Source of the DNA: Tragulus kanchil
Lineage: Eukaryota > Chordata > Mammalia > Artiodactyla > Tragulidae
NCBI GenBank assembly: GCA_022376925.1
Contig: JAIOJX010000030.1
Location: forward strand, 170,185,298-170,249,297
Direction of reading: 5' to 3'
Length of the DNA stretch: 64,000 nt
Both the position numbers and the translations under genes were made by a program. The first letter of the stretch is position 1. Each line of letters opens with the position of its first letter. The notes beneath the pieces were generated by a model that worked only from the letters and a program-made list of their open reading frames with translations, was not told where the DNA came from and made no database searches. This document shows positions 1 to 11,551 of the stretch, one piece after another.

Positions 1-523
1 GCTGCTGCTGCTGGAGGCAGCTGTGTCCATGGGGAGGCAGGTCAGGTGCTCCCTTGCCGCGTTCCTGGGGGCTGAGGTCACTGCCGGTCATCCTGCACCT
101 GCTGCGTTGCCCCCATCATCTCCTCACTGTGAGGTGGCAGGTGCTGTGGGCACCAGGACCAAGGAGAGGGACGGACAGAGAGCACAGGGCTCGCTGCTGC
201 AGGGCACACCCGCCAGGCTTCACCCTGCCAGGAGGAAGCCGTCAGAGGGATTGGAACAAGAGTTTCATGATGTGCTTTATGATATTCAAAGATCCCTCTG
301 GCTGCTGTAGGGAGAAATGACTGTAGCAAGCAAGAATGAAAGCAAGACGGCAAGGTAGAAGGACAGTGGTGGTCTGCACCCAGCGTGGAGGTGGAGGTGG
401 TGAGGCTGGTCGGATTCAAAGGACAGTTTGAAGGAACTGCTGATGTGTTAGCTGCTTTGGTTTGAACTGAGGGAGCGGGCAGTTGGTGGTTCTGTTTCCT
501 AAGATGGGGAAGATGAGGGAACA
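1..523 (+). other. SRGAP3: SRGAP3 intron segment
   Basis: Intronic by position: it lies upstream of the SH3 exon. It opens with a short CTG run (1-13). I see no exon, SINE or other named element; open frames on both strands are short and lack protein-like features. Confidence 0.5.
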
Positions 524-2834
524 CAGCAAGTCTGGGGAGAGGTGTGTGGGAGAGTTGGTAAGAGGGGGAGTCATACGTTCTATTTTAGGTGTGATAAACC
601 CAAATCATAGACTTCCTAATAAATGGTAGCTATTATCCCTGTGTCTACCCTACACGATCCCATAGCGACATCTGCAAACACACGTGCTTTCTTTCAGCTT
701 GCAGCTCTGCTCTGCTCCTCACCTTCTATTCTCTCCCTTCTGTTTTCTACTCTTCCTCGCTCCCCTACCCCCAAGTACATACTACCACCAGGGGTCCCTG
801 GAGCCCTTGGAGGTGAGCAAGCCTGGGAAGTTCCTTCAGCAGTGCAGGGGCTCAGAGGAAGCCCTTGGGGTCACATCTGGGAGCACACAGCCCTTGGGTT
901 TTAGCTCTTGGGCTTGCAAACCCTCCAGCCTTTCTCTCTCTGTAGCCAGACAGACCCACAAGTGACTAGGTGGTCCTAACATGTGGATGGTGGGAGAGCC
1001 AAAGATGCACCTGAGAGTACAGAGATCTCTCCATTTCACTGAAAAGGTGACTCTGAGTCAAGACTGGAGTTTATTTGACCCATTTAGCCAGGCTGTCATT
1101 TTGGTCAGAATAGTTTGTAAGGACACTTCTTGGGGGACAGCTAGGGAAAACTGACCTAACTGCCCAAAGCCTACTGTCTATAGCAGGCTGTTGCAGGCAC
1201 TGCGGGTCCACCCAAAGGCCCCTGCGTCTCATGGCGGCACCAGCCCAGTCTTCTTGAGCCAGCTGCTCACAGAGAAGACTCCTTATGTGCATGGGTAAGG
1301 TGTGGAATAATAGGGAGAGATGACTTCCATGCTGCCCGTGGCTGTTAGGAGTCATTAGCTCCTTTATTAATAACAGCAACAACTATGTCTCCTACAAAGT
1401 TAGCTGTATTCCAGGCACTGTTAGAAACAGTTCACGAGTAGTAACTTGTCTAGTCCTATAACCGTCCTATATGTGGGTCCTATCTGATCACTCCCATTTT
1501 ATAGATGAGAAAACTAAGGCTCAGAAAGGAGAACTAAGTTGTTCAGGGTCACACAGGTAAAAAGTGGTAAAGCCTGGTATTGTGGGCTTAGCTCCATGAT
1601 GGACAGGTGGATGACTGCATGGTTAGATCCAGCTAATCCACGAGGACAGGGGAAGAGACAGTCCCATGGGAGCGCTTGGTGGTTTTTTACCAGCAAGTCT
1701 GGGGAGAGGTGTGGGAGAGTTGGTAAGAGGGGGAGTCATACGTTCTATTTTAGGTGTGATAAACCCAAATCATAGACTTCCTAATAAATGGTAGCTATTA
1801 TCCCTGTGTCTACCCTACACGATCCCATAGCGACATCTGCAAACACACGTGCTTTCTTTCAGCTTGCAGCTCTGCTCTGCTCCTCACCTTCTATTCTCTC
1901 CCTTCTGTTTTCTACTCTTCCTCGCTCCCCTACCCCCAAGTACATACTACCACCAGGGGTCCCTGGAGCCCTTGGAGGTGAGCAAGCCTGGGAAGTTCCT
2001 TCAGCAGTGCAGGGGCTCAGAGGAAGCCCTTGGGGTCACATCTGGGAGCACACAGCCCTTGGGTTTTAGCTCTTGGGCTTGCAAACCCTCCAGCCTTTCT
2101 CTCTCTGTAGCCAGACAGACCCACAAGTGACTAGGTGGTCCTAACATGTGGATGGTGGGAGAGCCAAAGATGCACCTGAGAGTACAGAGATCTCTCCATT
2201 TCACTGAAAAGGTGACTCTGAGTCAAGACTGGAGTTTATTTGACCCATTTAGCCAGGCTGTCATTTTGGTCAGAATAGTTTGTAAGGACACTTCTTGGGG
2301 GACAGCTAGGGAAAACTGACCTAACTGCCCAAAGCCTACTGTCTATAGCAGGCTGTTGCAGGCACTGCGGGTCCACCCAAAGGCCCCTGCGTCTCATGGC
2401 GGCACCAGCCCAGTCTTCTTGAGCCAGCTGCTCACAGAGAAGACTCCTTATGTGCATGGGTAAGGTGTGGAATAATAGGGAGAGATGACTTCCATGCTGC
2501 CCGTGGCTGTTAGGAGTCATTAGCTCCTTTATTAATAACAGCAACAACTATGTCTCCTACAAAGTTAGCTGTATTCCAGGCACTGTTAGAAACAGTTCAC
2601 GAGTAGTAACTTGTCTAGTCCTATAACCGTCCTATATGTGGGTCCTATCTGATCACTCCCATTTTATAGATGAGAAAACTAAGGCTCAGAAAGGAGAACT
2701 AAGTTGTTCAGGGTCACACAGGTAAAAAGTGGTAAAGCCTGGTATTGTGGGCTTAGCTCCATGATGGACAGGTGGATGACTGCATGGTTAGATCCAGCTA
2801 ATCCACGAGGACAGGGGAAGAGACAGTCCCATGG
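524..2834. repeat. Tandem duplication 1 (offset about 1165)
   Basis: Copy A is 524-1669 and copy B is 1691-2834, in direct orientation and nearly identical. A 21-base filler (1670-1690) lies at the junction. Copy B lacks two bases (GT) close to its start. Probably two overlapping contig ends left unmerged. Confidence 0.93.
1370..1590 (-). repeat. MIR SINE remnant
   Basis: The CATTTTATAGATGAGAAAAC block followed by a GGTCACACAGGT block is the reverse complement of the MIR core. The same element recurs at about 2535-2755 through tandem duplication 1. Confidence 0.75.
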
Positions 2835-3199
2835 ACGCTCAGCCCAAGGAATATACCTGCAGATCAGACAGAGCAAGGGCTACTTTGTTACTCTTTTTTG
2901 TTTATTAGAATTTAATAGATCTGTTTGTATAGGTACATATATATGTATATATTTTTATAATACTAAACATCTTTGCATGTGCTTTAAAATACAAACAGAT
3001 TAATATTATACACGACCTGTTTTCTACCCATTTTCATCTCTTAGTGTATAGGCTGTAATGTAAGTTAGAGAAATTGTAGGCTTAACCATCCTACTCCCCC
3101 AAAAGTCTCCTTCCCAAAGATCACTAGCTGTAGTGGTCTTAAGCAAAACACTTAAATTCTCTGCAGCTCAGATTTTTTTGTCTAGACCCACACCATAAG

Positions 3200-3322
3200 C
3201 TAAGTGTCCTTAGTCGCTCAATCATGTCCAACTCTTTGCAGCCCTATGGACTGTAGCCCACCAGGCTCCTCAGTTCATGGGATTCTCCAGCAAGAATCCT
3301 GGAGTGGGTTGCCCTGCCCTCC
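3200..3322 (-). repeat. Bov-tA/Bov-A SINE fragment
   Basis: The segment reads TAGTCGCTCAATCATGTCCA, then a CATGGGATTCTCCAG block and GGAGTGGGTTGCC, the 3' half of a ruminant Bov-tA/Bov-A element on the minus strand. The tRNA head is missing. A second copy lies at 4322-4442 within duplication 2. Confidence 0.85.
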
Positions 3323-3618
3323 TCTAGCCATAAGCGAAAGCCATTAGTGATTATCGTCATAGTCACAAGAACCACTATTAGCTGAACACCGAATGCATGT
3401 CTATGCTATGCTGAACACTTTCAGATATTATCTGTCTTTTTTTTCATGTGTTGAAGCCTAGTGTCTTTCTTTCTTCTTATTTAGGTGTAGTTGGTATATA
3501 ACAGTTTATTAGTATAAGCTGTATAGCATAATGATTTGATATATGTATATATTATGAAATGATCACCACAGTAAGTCACATTAACATCCATTACCACACA
3601 TAGTTACATTTCTTTTTG

Positions 3619-3881
3619 TTTTGGCCACTTCTATTGGTCTTTCATTTATCGTTTTTCATCCATCTTTGTTCTTTGGCCCATGTGGGCCTCCCATCGCAGT
3701 GGACTCTGTTGTCGCAGAGCACCGGCTCTGGGCGCATGCGCTCCAGAGCTCTGGCTTGGTAATTGGGCACATGGGTCCAGCCGCTCCGTGGCATGTGGGA
3801 TCTTCCCAGGCCAGGGATCGAACCAGTGCCCCTTGCACTGCAAGGCGGTGTCCTTACCCACTGGACCACCAGGGAAGCCTG
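3619..3881 (-). repeat. tRNA-Glu SINE, unplaced body type
   Basis: On the minus strand it starts with a tRNA-Glu-like head (A box TGGTCCAGTGGG, B box GGTTCGATCCC) and ends in a body with GACCAATAGAAGTGGCC. A target-site duplication, AGTTACATTT, flanks it at 3602-3611 and 3882-3891. The second copy is 4739-5001. Open frames across it, in either strand, are chance products of the SINE. Confidence 0.85.
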
Positions 3882-4738
3882 AGTTACATTTTGTTTTCTG
3901 GTGAGACCTTTGGACCTACTTTCTTAATAAGTTTCAAATATACATACAACGCTATATTGTTAGGCACCGTGCTATGTATTATATCCTATGACATATTTAT
4001 CACTGGAAGCCTATACTTCTTGATTCCCTTCACCCAGTTCATCCACCTCCGACCTCTGGCACCCACCAGTCTGTTCTCTGTATCAATGAGTTCTGTTTGT
4101 TGTTGATTTTAGATTCCATATGTGAGATTATACACGACCTGTTTTCTACCCATTTTCATCTCTTAGTGTATAGGCTGTAATGTAAGTTAGAGAAATTGTA
4201 GGCTTAACCATCCTACTCCCCCAAAAGTCTCCTTCCCAAAGATCACTAGCTGTAGTGGTCTTAAGCAAAACACTTAAATTCTCTGCAGCTCAGATTTTTT
4301 TGTCTAGACCCACACCATAAGCTAAGTGTCCTTAGTCGCTCAATCATGTCCAACTCTTTGCAGCCCTATGGACTGTAGCCCACCAGGCTCCTCAGTTCAT
4401 GGGATTCTCCAGCAAGAATCCTGGAGTGGGTTGCCCTGCCCTCCTCTAGCCATAAGCGAAAGCCATTAGTGATTATCGTCATAGTCACAAGAACCACTAT
4501 TAGCTGAACACCGAATGCATGTCTATGCTATGCTGAACCCTTTCAGATATTATCTGTCTTTTTTCATGTGTTGAAGCCTAGTGTCTTTCTTTCTTCTTAT
4601 TTAGGTGTAGTTGGTATATAACAGTTTATTAGTATAAGCTGTATAGCATAATGATTTGATATATGTATATATTATGAAATGATCACCACAGTAAGTCACA
4701 TTAACATCCATTACCACACATAGTTACATTTCTTTTTG

Positions 4739-5001
4739 TTTTGGCCACTTCTATTGGTCTTTCATTTATCGTTTTTCATCCATCTTTGTTCTTTGGCCCA
4801 TGTGGGCCTCCCATCGCAGTGGACTCTGTTGTCGCAGAGCACCGGCTCTGGGCGCATGCGCTCCAGAGCTCTGGCTTGGTAATTGGGCACATGGGTCCAG
4901 CCGCTCCGTGGCATGTGGGATCTTCCCAGGCCAGGGATCGAACCAGTGCCCCTTGCACTGCAAGGCGGTGTCCTTACCCACTGGACCACCAGGGAAGCCT
5001 G
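4739..5001 (-). repeat. tRNA-Glu SINE, second copy
   Basis: This is the copy-B version of the 3619-3881 element, with the same flanks and target-site duplication. An identical insertion site in both copies shows that it was copied with its surroundings and is not an independent insertion. Confidence 0.85.
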
Positions 5002-6049
5002 AGTTACATTTTGTTTTCTGGTGAGACCTTTGGACCTACTTTCTTAATAAGTTTCAAATATACATACAACGCTATATTGTTAGGCACCGTGCTATGTATT
5101 ATATCCTATGACATATTTATCACTGGAAGCCTATACTTCTTGATTCCCTTCACCCAGTTCATCCACCTCCGACCTCTGGCACCCACCAGTCTGTTCTCTG
5201 TATCAATGAGTTCTGTTTGTTGTTGATTTTAGATTCCATATGTGAGATTATACAGTGCTTCTCTTCTTCTGTCTGACATTTCACTTAGCATAATGCCCTC
5301 AAGGTCCATTCATGTTGTTGCAAATGGCAGGATTTCCATCTTATGGTTGAATAATCTTCCATTGTTTACATACACAATCTTCTTTATGCATTCATCTGTC
5401 AGTCGCCGTGTCTTGGCTCTTGTGAATAGTGCTGCTGTGAACATGGGGGTGCAGATATCTTCTCAAGTTAAATGTTTACATTTCCCGTGGATAAATACCC
5501 AGAAGCAGAACTGCTGGCTCACATGGTAGTTTTATTTCTATTTTTAAAGGAACTTTCATACTGCTTTCTGTACTGGCTGCACCAGTTTACACTCCCACCA
5601 GCAGTGTACAAGAGTTCCTTTTTCTCCATATCCTCACCAACTTGTTCTTTCTTATCTTTCTCATAACAGCCATTGTAATAGGTGTGAGATGATATCTCAT
5701 TGTGATCTTGATTTCCGTTATCCTGATGATTAATAATGTCGAGCATCTTTTCATACACCTGTTGCCTATCTATATGTCTTCTTTCATGCTCTATCATTTA
5801 ATCCTCTAAAGGCAACTGAGGTGTACAGAAATTGTATAATCTGCCTGAGGTCCCACAAACAAGAGGAGACTGAGCTGGGCAGCAGGACTGTCTCAAGGGC
5901 CAGAGCTGTGTTCTCAGTGCTTAACTCAGGCAGGTTCCGTCACTGACCAGAGAAGAATAGAGCTTTGATGGGGAGTATGTGCAAAGAGAGATGCTTGATC
6001 AGTAGCCTCAGGAAGAATTCTCCCTCTGCCTAAATTAATTTCACAGAGG

Positions 6050-6450
6050 CGTGTGTTAATCAGCTCAGGCTGTCAGAATACCACAGACTTAGTGGCTTAA
6101 ACAACTGAAATGTATTTCCTCACAGTCTTAGTCTGGGGCTAAAAGTCGCAGATCAAGGTGCCTTTAGCATTGGGTTCTGCTGAAGCCTCTCTTTCTTGCT
6201 TGTATACAGCTGCCTTCTCACTGTGTGTCAACATGTCCTTTCCACTGTGCACCTGCTGAGACAGAAAGAGAGATCTCTGATGTCTCTTCCTCTTCCCAGA
6301 GGGACACCAGTTCTATCCGATTAGGTCCCCATACTTGTGACCTCACTTAAGCTTAAGTACTCCCTGAACACCTCATTTCTCAATACCATTACATTGGGAA
6401 TTAGGAATGCAACATATGGATCTGGGGAAGACAGAATTCAGTCGATACCA
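6050..6450. repeat. Old interspersed repeat, unclassified
   Basis: The words CACAGACTTAGTGGCTTAAA and CATTACATTGGGAATTAGG are typical of a widespread old mammalian repeat whose family I cannot fix from memory. It recurs at about 7198-7598, and its last part again at 8421-8680, through duplications 3 and 4. Confidence 0.5.
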
Positions 6451-6526
6451 GTGAGCTCTGAAGAGAAGCTTCTGGGAGCCTTTTAAGATTGTATACATTT
6501 TGCATAGAAGGAACCCTACATAATCT

Positions 6527-6948
6527 CATTGTTTACATACACAATCTTCTTTATGCATTCATCTGTCCCCCCAATAGTGCTGCTGTGAACATGTGGGTGC
6601 AGATATCTTCTCAAGTTAAATGTTTACATTTCCCGTGGATAAATACCCAGAAGCAGAACTGCTGGCTCACATGGTAGTTTTATTTCTATTTTTAAAGGAA
6701 CTTTCATACTGCTTTCTGTACTGGCTGCACCAGTTTACACTCCCACCAGCAGTGTACAAGAGTTCCTTTTTCTCCATATCCTCACCAACTTGTTCTTTCT
6801 TATCTTTCTCATAACAGCCATTGTAATAGGTGTGAGATGATATCTCATTGTGATCTTGATTTCCGTTATCCTGATGATTAATAATGTCGAGCATCTTTTC
6901 ATACACCTGTTGCCTATCTATATGTCTTCTTTCATGCTCTATCATTTA
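6527..6948 (-). repeat. L1 3' end, second copy of part
   Basis: Repeats 5360-5800 through tandem duplication 3. A block is missing near the start, where a C run stands instead. Confidence 0.7.
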
Positions 6949-8057
6949 ATCCTCTAAAGGCAACTGAGGTGTACAGAAATTGTATAATCTGCCTGAGGTC
7001 CCACAAACAAGAGGAGACTGAGCTGGGCAGCAGGACTGTCTCAAGGGCCAGAGCTGTGTTCTCAGTGCTTAACTCAGGCAGGTTCCGTCACTGACCAGAG
7101 AAGAATAGAGCTTTGATGGGGAGTATGTGCAAAGAGAGATGCTTGATCAGTAGCCTCAGGAAGAATTCTCCCTCTGCCTAAATTAATTTCACAGAGGCGT
7201 GTGTTAATCAGCTCAGGCTGTCAGAATACCACAGACTTAGTGGCTTAAACAACTGAAATGTATTTCCTCACAGTCTTAGTCTGGGGCTAAAAGTCGCAGA
7301 TCAAGGTGCCTTTAGCATTGGGTTCTGCTGAAGCCTCTCTTTCTTGCTTGTATACAGCTGCCTTCTCACTGTGTGTCAACATGTCCTTTCCACTGTGCAC
7401 CTGCTGAGACAGAAAGAGAGATCTCTGATGTCTCTTCCTCTTCCCAGAGGGACACCAGTTCTATCCGATTAGGTCCCCATACTTGTGACCTCACTTAAGC
7501 TTAAGTACTCCCTGAACACCTCATTTCTCAATACCATTACATTGGGAATTAGGAATGCAACATATGGATCTGGGGAAGACAGAATTCAGTCGATACCAGT
7601 GAGCTCTGAAGAGAAGCTTCTGGGAGCCTTTTAAGATTGTATACATTTTGCATAGAAGGGAATCCACATACAGCACCTGTCTGACCTCCTTAAAGGTAAG
7701 AACCACTGACAGAGTTATAAGGGAACAAAGAAGGAAATGGGAAACAGAGCTGGTGTTTAAGGGACAGAAGAAAAAGAAATTTCTTAGATTGTTTTTTTTA
7801 AGTGTTAAGATTCGAGGCAGTGGAAAGTAAGGATGTAGTATTTGAGCCCCACTTTCCATTTCCGGATGGAAAAGCCTGAGTACAGGGCATGGGGAGTGGA
7901 CCTGAGCCTAGACCCCGGCGTCCTGAGCCCTGGCCCATGCTGTTCTCCCCAGGCATGCTGTCTCTGCTGCTCCGTGGAGGCCAGGGCGTCAGAGTGAGGT
8001 TCCTGGGCTGCCCTTCTGCTATCCTCACGGCTGCTCTTGCCGTTGCTTTTCTTCCAG

Positions 8058-8238
8058 AAGTGGAGCAGATCGAGGCCATCGCCAAGTTTGACTACGTGGG
8101 GCGGTCCCCACGGGAGCTGTCCTTCAAGAAGGGAGCCTCACTGCTGCTGTACCACCGCGCCTCCGAGGACTGGTGGGAGGGGCGTCACACCGGCGTGGAC
8201 GGGCTCATCCCGCATCAGTACATAGTTGTACAGGACAT
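8058..8238 (+). CDS. SRGAP3: SRGAP3 SH3-domain exon, copy A
   Basis: SRGAP3 (WRP/MEGAP) is a cytoplasmic F-BAR, RhoGAP and SH3 protein that curbs Rac signalling during neuronal outgrowth; its SH3 domain binds partners such as ROBO1 and WAVE1. This 181-base exon follows a pyrimidine-rich tract and CAG and ends at a GTGAGT donor. It begins with two bases of a Glu codon and ends with two of a Met codon. The translation holds a complete SH3 domain: the ALYDY-like [10 protein letters not shown], the acidic RT loop, the Trp pair in EDWWEG, and PHQYI near the end. One residue differs from copy B: this copy reads RHTG where copy B reads RHNG. RHNG is what I recall for mammalian SRGAP3, so copy A probably carries the error. 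Exon identity is seen directly; function comes from the family. Confidence 0.93.
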
Positions 8239-9138
8239 GTGAGTGGTCACTGGGACCTTCTCTGAAGAGTGCCGTGATTGACTAGTGATGTCTGGAAGGG
8301 GCACAGGAACAGCAGTGCTGGATTTTATGCCAGCGATTTGCTCTGCCTGCTGTAACACACTCAGTCATCTGTGAGAACGGATTTATGTCTCTGAACGCAT
8401 CCGTGTTGACATGGGTGTCATTTCTTGCTTGTATACAGCTGCCTTCTCACTGTGTGTCAACATGTCCTTTCCACTGTGCACCTGCTGAGACAGAAAGAGA
8501 GATCTCTGATGTCTCTTCCTCTTCCCAGAGGGACACCAGTTCTATCCGATTAGGTCCCCATACTTGTGACCTCACTTAAGCTTAAGTACTCCCTGAACAC
8601 CTCATTTCTCAATACCATTACATTGGGAATTAGGAATGCAACATATGGATCTGGGGAAGACAGAATTCAGTCGATACCAGTGAGCTCTGAAGAGAAGCTT
8701 CTGGGAGCCTTTTAAGATTGTATACATTTTGCATAGAAGGGAATCCACATACAGCACCTGTCTGACCTCCTTAAAGGTAAGAACCACTGACAGAGTTATA
8801 AGGGAACAAAGAAGGAAATGGGAAACAGAGCTGGTGTTTAAGGGACAGAAGAAAAAGAAATTTCTTAGATTGTTTTTTTTAAGTGTTAAGATTCGAGGCA
8901 GTGGAAAGTAAGGATGTAGTATTTGAGCCCCACTTTCCATTTCCGGATGGAAAAGCCTGAGTACAGGGCATGGGGAGTGGACCTGAGCCTAGACCCCGGC
9001 GTCCTGAGCCCTGGCCCATGCTGTTCTCCCCAGGCATGCTGTCTCTGCTGCTCCGTGGAGGCCAGGGCGTCAGAGTGAGGTTCCTGGGCTGCCCTTCTGC
9101 TATCCTCACGGCTGCTCTTGCCGTTGCTTTTCTTCCAG

Positions 9139-9319
9139 AAGTGGAGCAGATCGAGGCCATCGCCAAGTTTGACTACGTGGGGCGGTCCCCACGGGAGCTG
9201 TCCTTCAAGAAGGGAGCCTCACTGCTGCTGTACCACCGCGCCTCCGAGGACTGGTGGGAGGGGCGTCACAACGGCGTGGACGGGCTCATCCCGCATCAGT
9301 ACATAGTTGTACAGGACAT
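9139..9319 (+). CDS. SRGAP3: SRGAP3 SH3-domain exon, copy B
   Basis: Same exon as 8058-8238, shifted by 1081 bases, with intact CAG acceptor and GTGAGT donor. It encodes RHNG at the variable site, the form I expect for this family. Splicing both copies together would place two SH3 domains in tandem: 181 is not a multiple of three, and the Met/Glu phases at the ends would not join, so the frame would shift. That argues that only one copy is real. Of the two, this one is the better representative of the gene. Confidence 0.93.
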
Positions 9320-9471
9320 GTGAGTGGTCACTGGGACCTTCTCTGAAGAGTGCCGTGATTGACTAGTGATGTCTGGAAGGGGCACAGGAACAGCAGTGCT
9401 GGATTTTATGCCAGCGATTTGCTCTGCCTGCTGTAACACACTCAGTCATCTGTGAGAACGGATTATGTCTC

Positions 9472-10544
9472 ACCTCCCTTTGAATGGTGATTCACTTAGC
9501 AAATAAGAAAACTGCTCATCCTTCAGTGTCCATAGGGACCATGTTTGGTGCCCTTGTCTCCCCGTCTTGGCCCATCTGACCATCTCCAGGGCATTTATTA
9601 AAATCCCCCACTCTGGTTCTCAATGTCCAGTGGATCTTTGCCATATACCTCCACCTTTCCGGGCCTCCCCTATAGCCAGGGATGGGGCTCTTAACTGACC
9701 ACCATTCTCTGCCTCAAGGTAGCTCTCCCAGGAGATTGACAGAAACAATTATTCTCTCATTTCCAGCTAATGCAGTACTATTTTTTTAAAAAAAAATAAT
9801 AATAACTTTAGGCATTAAAAAAAAAAAAAAAGCTCTACCAAAACATGTAGCCCTGGCATCAGGCCCAGAAAGTCTACACCTTCCATTCTTGGAAAACTTT
9901 CAAAGGTTCCAGCACACATTCCCTCTGAGTTCCACTCGGGCTTCGGTGGAACTGACTTACCAAGGTCGCAGTGGCTGCATCAACCTGGGCCTCAAGGGGA
10001 GGGGCCAGACGCATACATCTTGATGGCAGAGCGGAGGCTCTGGAGCCAGAGAAAAGTTCAGGTCAGGGAAACAATAGGAGGATCTACAGCGGCCTTTGAC
10101 ATCCCCAGGCCTCTGAGGGCAGGGGTAGGAGGAAGGGACAGGGCAGGGGGGGAGGTGGGCAGGGCACCCAGCAAGCTCCAGCCCCATCACACCGGTCCAA
10201 AGCCACGGGTTGGGAGCCCTCCTCTCCCCTGTCTGAGCCTCAGGCTGCTGCTCACCGAGCCACGGGGAAACTCAGAGCCCAGGACTTGGCTTGAAGGCCC
10301 CCGCCCCCATTTTTCCAACACACCTTCCCGCGTGTGTTGTCCCAGCCCAGAACAGCTGGAAGAGATGAGCTTAGACGAGGGGAGGGGAGGAGAAGGTAGG
10401 GGTGGGTGGTGCCCCAGAGCGCCTCCTGCTGGAGAAGCGGCAGCGGCTCAACCGCGAGATGTGTGGGTCCAGCCCCGCAGGTCTCAGCACATCAGATTCC
10501 GGGAGTGAAGCTCTCCCAGTTCTCACGTCTGTCCTTCTCTCCAG
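9472..10544 (+). other. SRGAP3: SRGAP3 intron, single-copy part
   Basis: Non-coding sequence between the SH3 exon and the next exon. It contains an A/T-rich stretch with a long A run at about 9780-9835, possibly a decayed retroposon tail. From 10,000 on it becomes GC-rich. I see no exon in it. Confidence 0.6.
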
Positions 10545-10694
10545 GGATGACGCCTTCTCAGACAGCCTGAGCCAAAAGGCCGACAGCGAGGCCAGCAGTG
10601 GGCCGCTGCTGGACGACAAGGCCTCCTCCAAAAACGACCTCCAGTCCCCAACAGAGCACATCTCGGATTACGGCTTTGGGGGGGTGATGGGCCG
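10545..10694 (+). CDS. SRGAP3: SRGAP3 exon after the SH3 domain
   Basis: The exon starts after TCTCTCCAG and ends at a GTAGGA donor. Its first base completes the Met codon left by the SH3 exon, and its last two bases (CG) begin an Arg codon finished by the next exon. It encodes about 50 residues starting DDAFSDSLSQKADSEASSGP and ending GFGGVMG. This is the start of the low-complexity, Ser-rich C-terminal tail of SRGAP3, with no known fold. It is present once only, because it lies between two duplicated stretches. Homology and phase agree, so the call is firm. Confidence 0.94.
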
Positions 10695-11551
10695 GTAGGA
10701 AATTCGAATTCATTCTTTCTTGTTCGTGCAGTGCCCTGTTCGTGTCTGATTTGGGAGAAGGAAGGGCAAGGGAGGGACAGAAAAAGGCTGTCTGTCGTGG
10801 CCCCTTTTTTGGGACAAGATGTGACACTGGGCACACCTGGTGGGCTGGCTGGAGCCGGCCTCCAAGGATGGGTAGAAAGCCTTCTGGCTTGGGACAGAGA
10901 TGGGGAAGGAGGGGGAAAGACTTCTATCAGCAACCAATCCTTTTTATTTAAAATAATAATAACAAATGAGGGAGGAGAGATACAAATTAGCAAGTTACTT
11001 TTCCTCTCTTCAGTTCTTACACCTCCTCCCCACTTTCTGTTGAAGGCCTTAGTTGTTATATTTAAAAATGTGAAGCTCTCTTACTCCCTGAAGTGTGCAG
11101 CATAAGCAGAAGTCTCACACCCACTGCGTGGGGGGAATTTGACACTTGGCTCTACCCACATATTTGGTGGCGAGCACATTGGTGGGAACATGTTTGTCAA
11201 ATCTCTTCACTCCTATGTGGGTGGGGCTGTCACATGACCTTTCTGCCAGGTAAGGAGCTGGCTCCTCACTGTCTACAGGTAGGAAAGCCTTCGGTGGTTT
11301 TGAAAAAGATACAGTAAGTAAAAGAGAAGAGAAGAATAGCTGGCAGTTTCTTTCTTTTTTTTTCTTCTTGCTTTCATGATCAGACTCTTAAAATGTCACA
11401 TTTTCTGTTTTTGGTGGAGAGGTCATGGGATCAACCCCCCCACACACGGGGTACTTGCACGTAGAGCCAGAGAAATCAGCCGCAGTAGGAACATGGGTTT
11501 ATGAGTTTATTTCAGCAGAAGTCCCAATACCTCTTTTCAGTGTACTCCATT
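10695..11551 (+). other. SRGAP3: SRGAP3 intron segment
   Basis: Intron after the 150-base exon. It holds short pyrimidine and A/T-rich runs but no SINE or exon that I can see. Confidence 0.55.

Larger units (their letters stand above)
3005..5254. repeat. Tandem duplication 2 (offset about 1120)
   Basis: Copy A spans 3005-4134 and copy B 4127-5254. The copies meet at an 8-base shared word, ATTATACA, present at both outer ends. Copy B has two fewer T in one homopolymer. Both copies contain the same SINE, in the same place, inside L1 sequence. Confidence 0.93.
3470..5800 (-). repeat. L1 3' end, antisense, interrupted by a SINE
   Basis: The blocks around 3480-3610, 3892-4133 and 5012-5800 resemble the reverse complement of a mammalian L1 3' region, for example the block around CTCAAGGTCCATTCATG and the one around GATAAATACCCAGAAG. 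A SINE interrupts it, and tandem duplication 2 makes part of it appear twice. It is old and has no coding potential. The exact L1 subfamily needs a repeat library. Confidence 0.7.
5360..7659. repeat. Tandem duplication 3 (offset about 1148)
   Basis: Copy A is 5360-6511 and copy B is 6527-7659, with a 15-base filler. About 45 bases into copy B a block of copy A is replaced by a short C run, so the offset drops from 1167 to 1148. The filler resembles degraded versions of the two true flanks. Confidence 0.92.
7340..9471. repeat. Tandem duplication 4 with the SRGAP3 SH3 exon
   Basis: Copy A is 7340-8391 and copy B is 8421-9471, offset 1081, with a 29-base filler. It overlaps duplication 3, so one segment occurs three times (6191-6511, 7340-7659, 8421-8740). 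One coding base differs between the two exon copies. Confidence 0.93.

Noticed and set aside
3621..5226. Paired 161-residue frames at 3621-4106 and 4741-5226
   Set aside because: Each runs across a reversed SINE and L1 sequence; the second is just the duplication copy.
7889..8242. A 117-residue protein starting at 7889
   Set aside because: Only the part from 8058 is exon; the first 169 bases are intron before a clear acceptor.
10371..10661. Antisense frame over the SRGAP3 exon
   Set aside because: A shadow of the coding strand in GC-rich DNA, with no support of its own.
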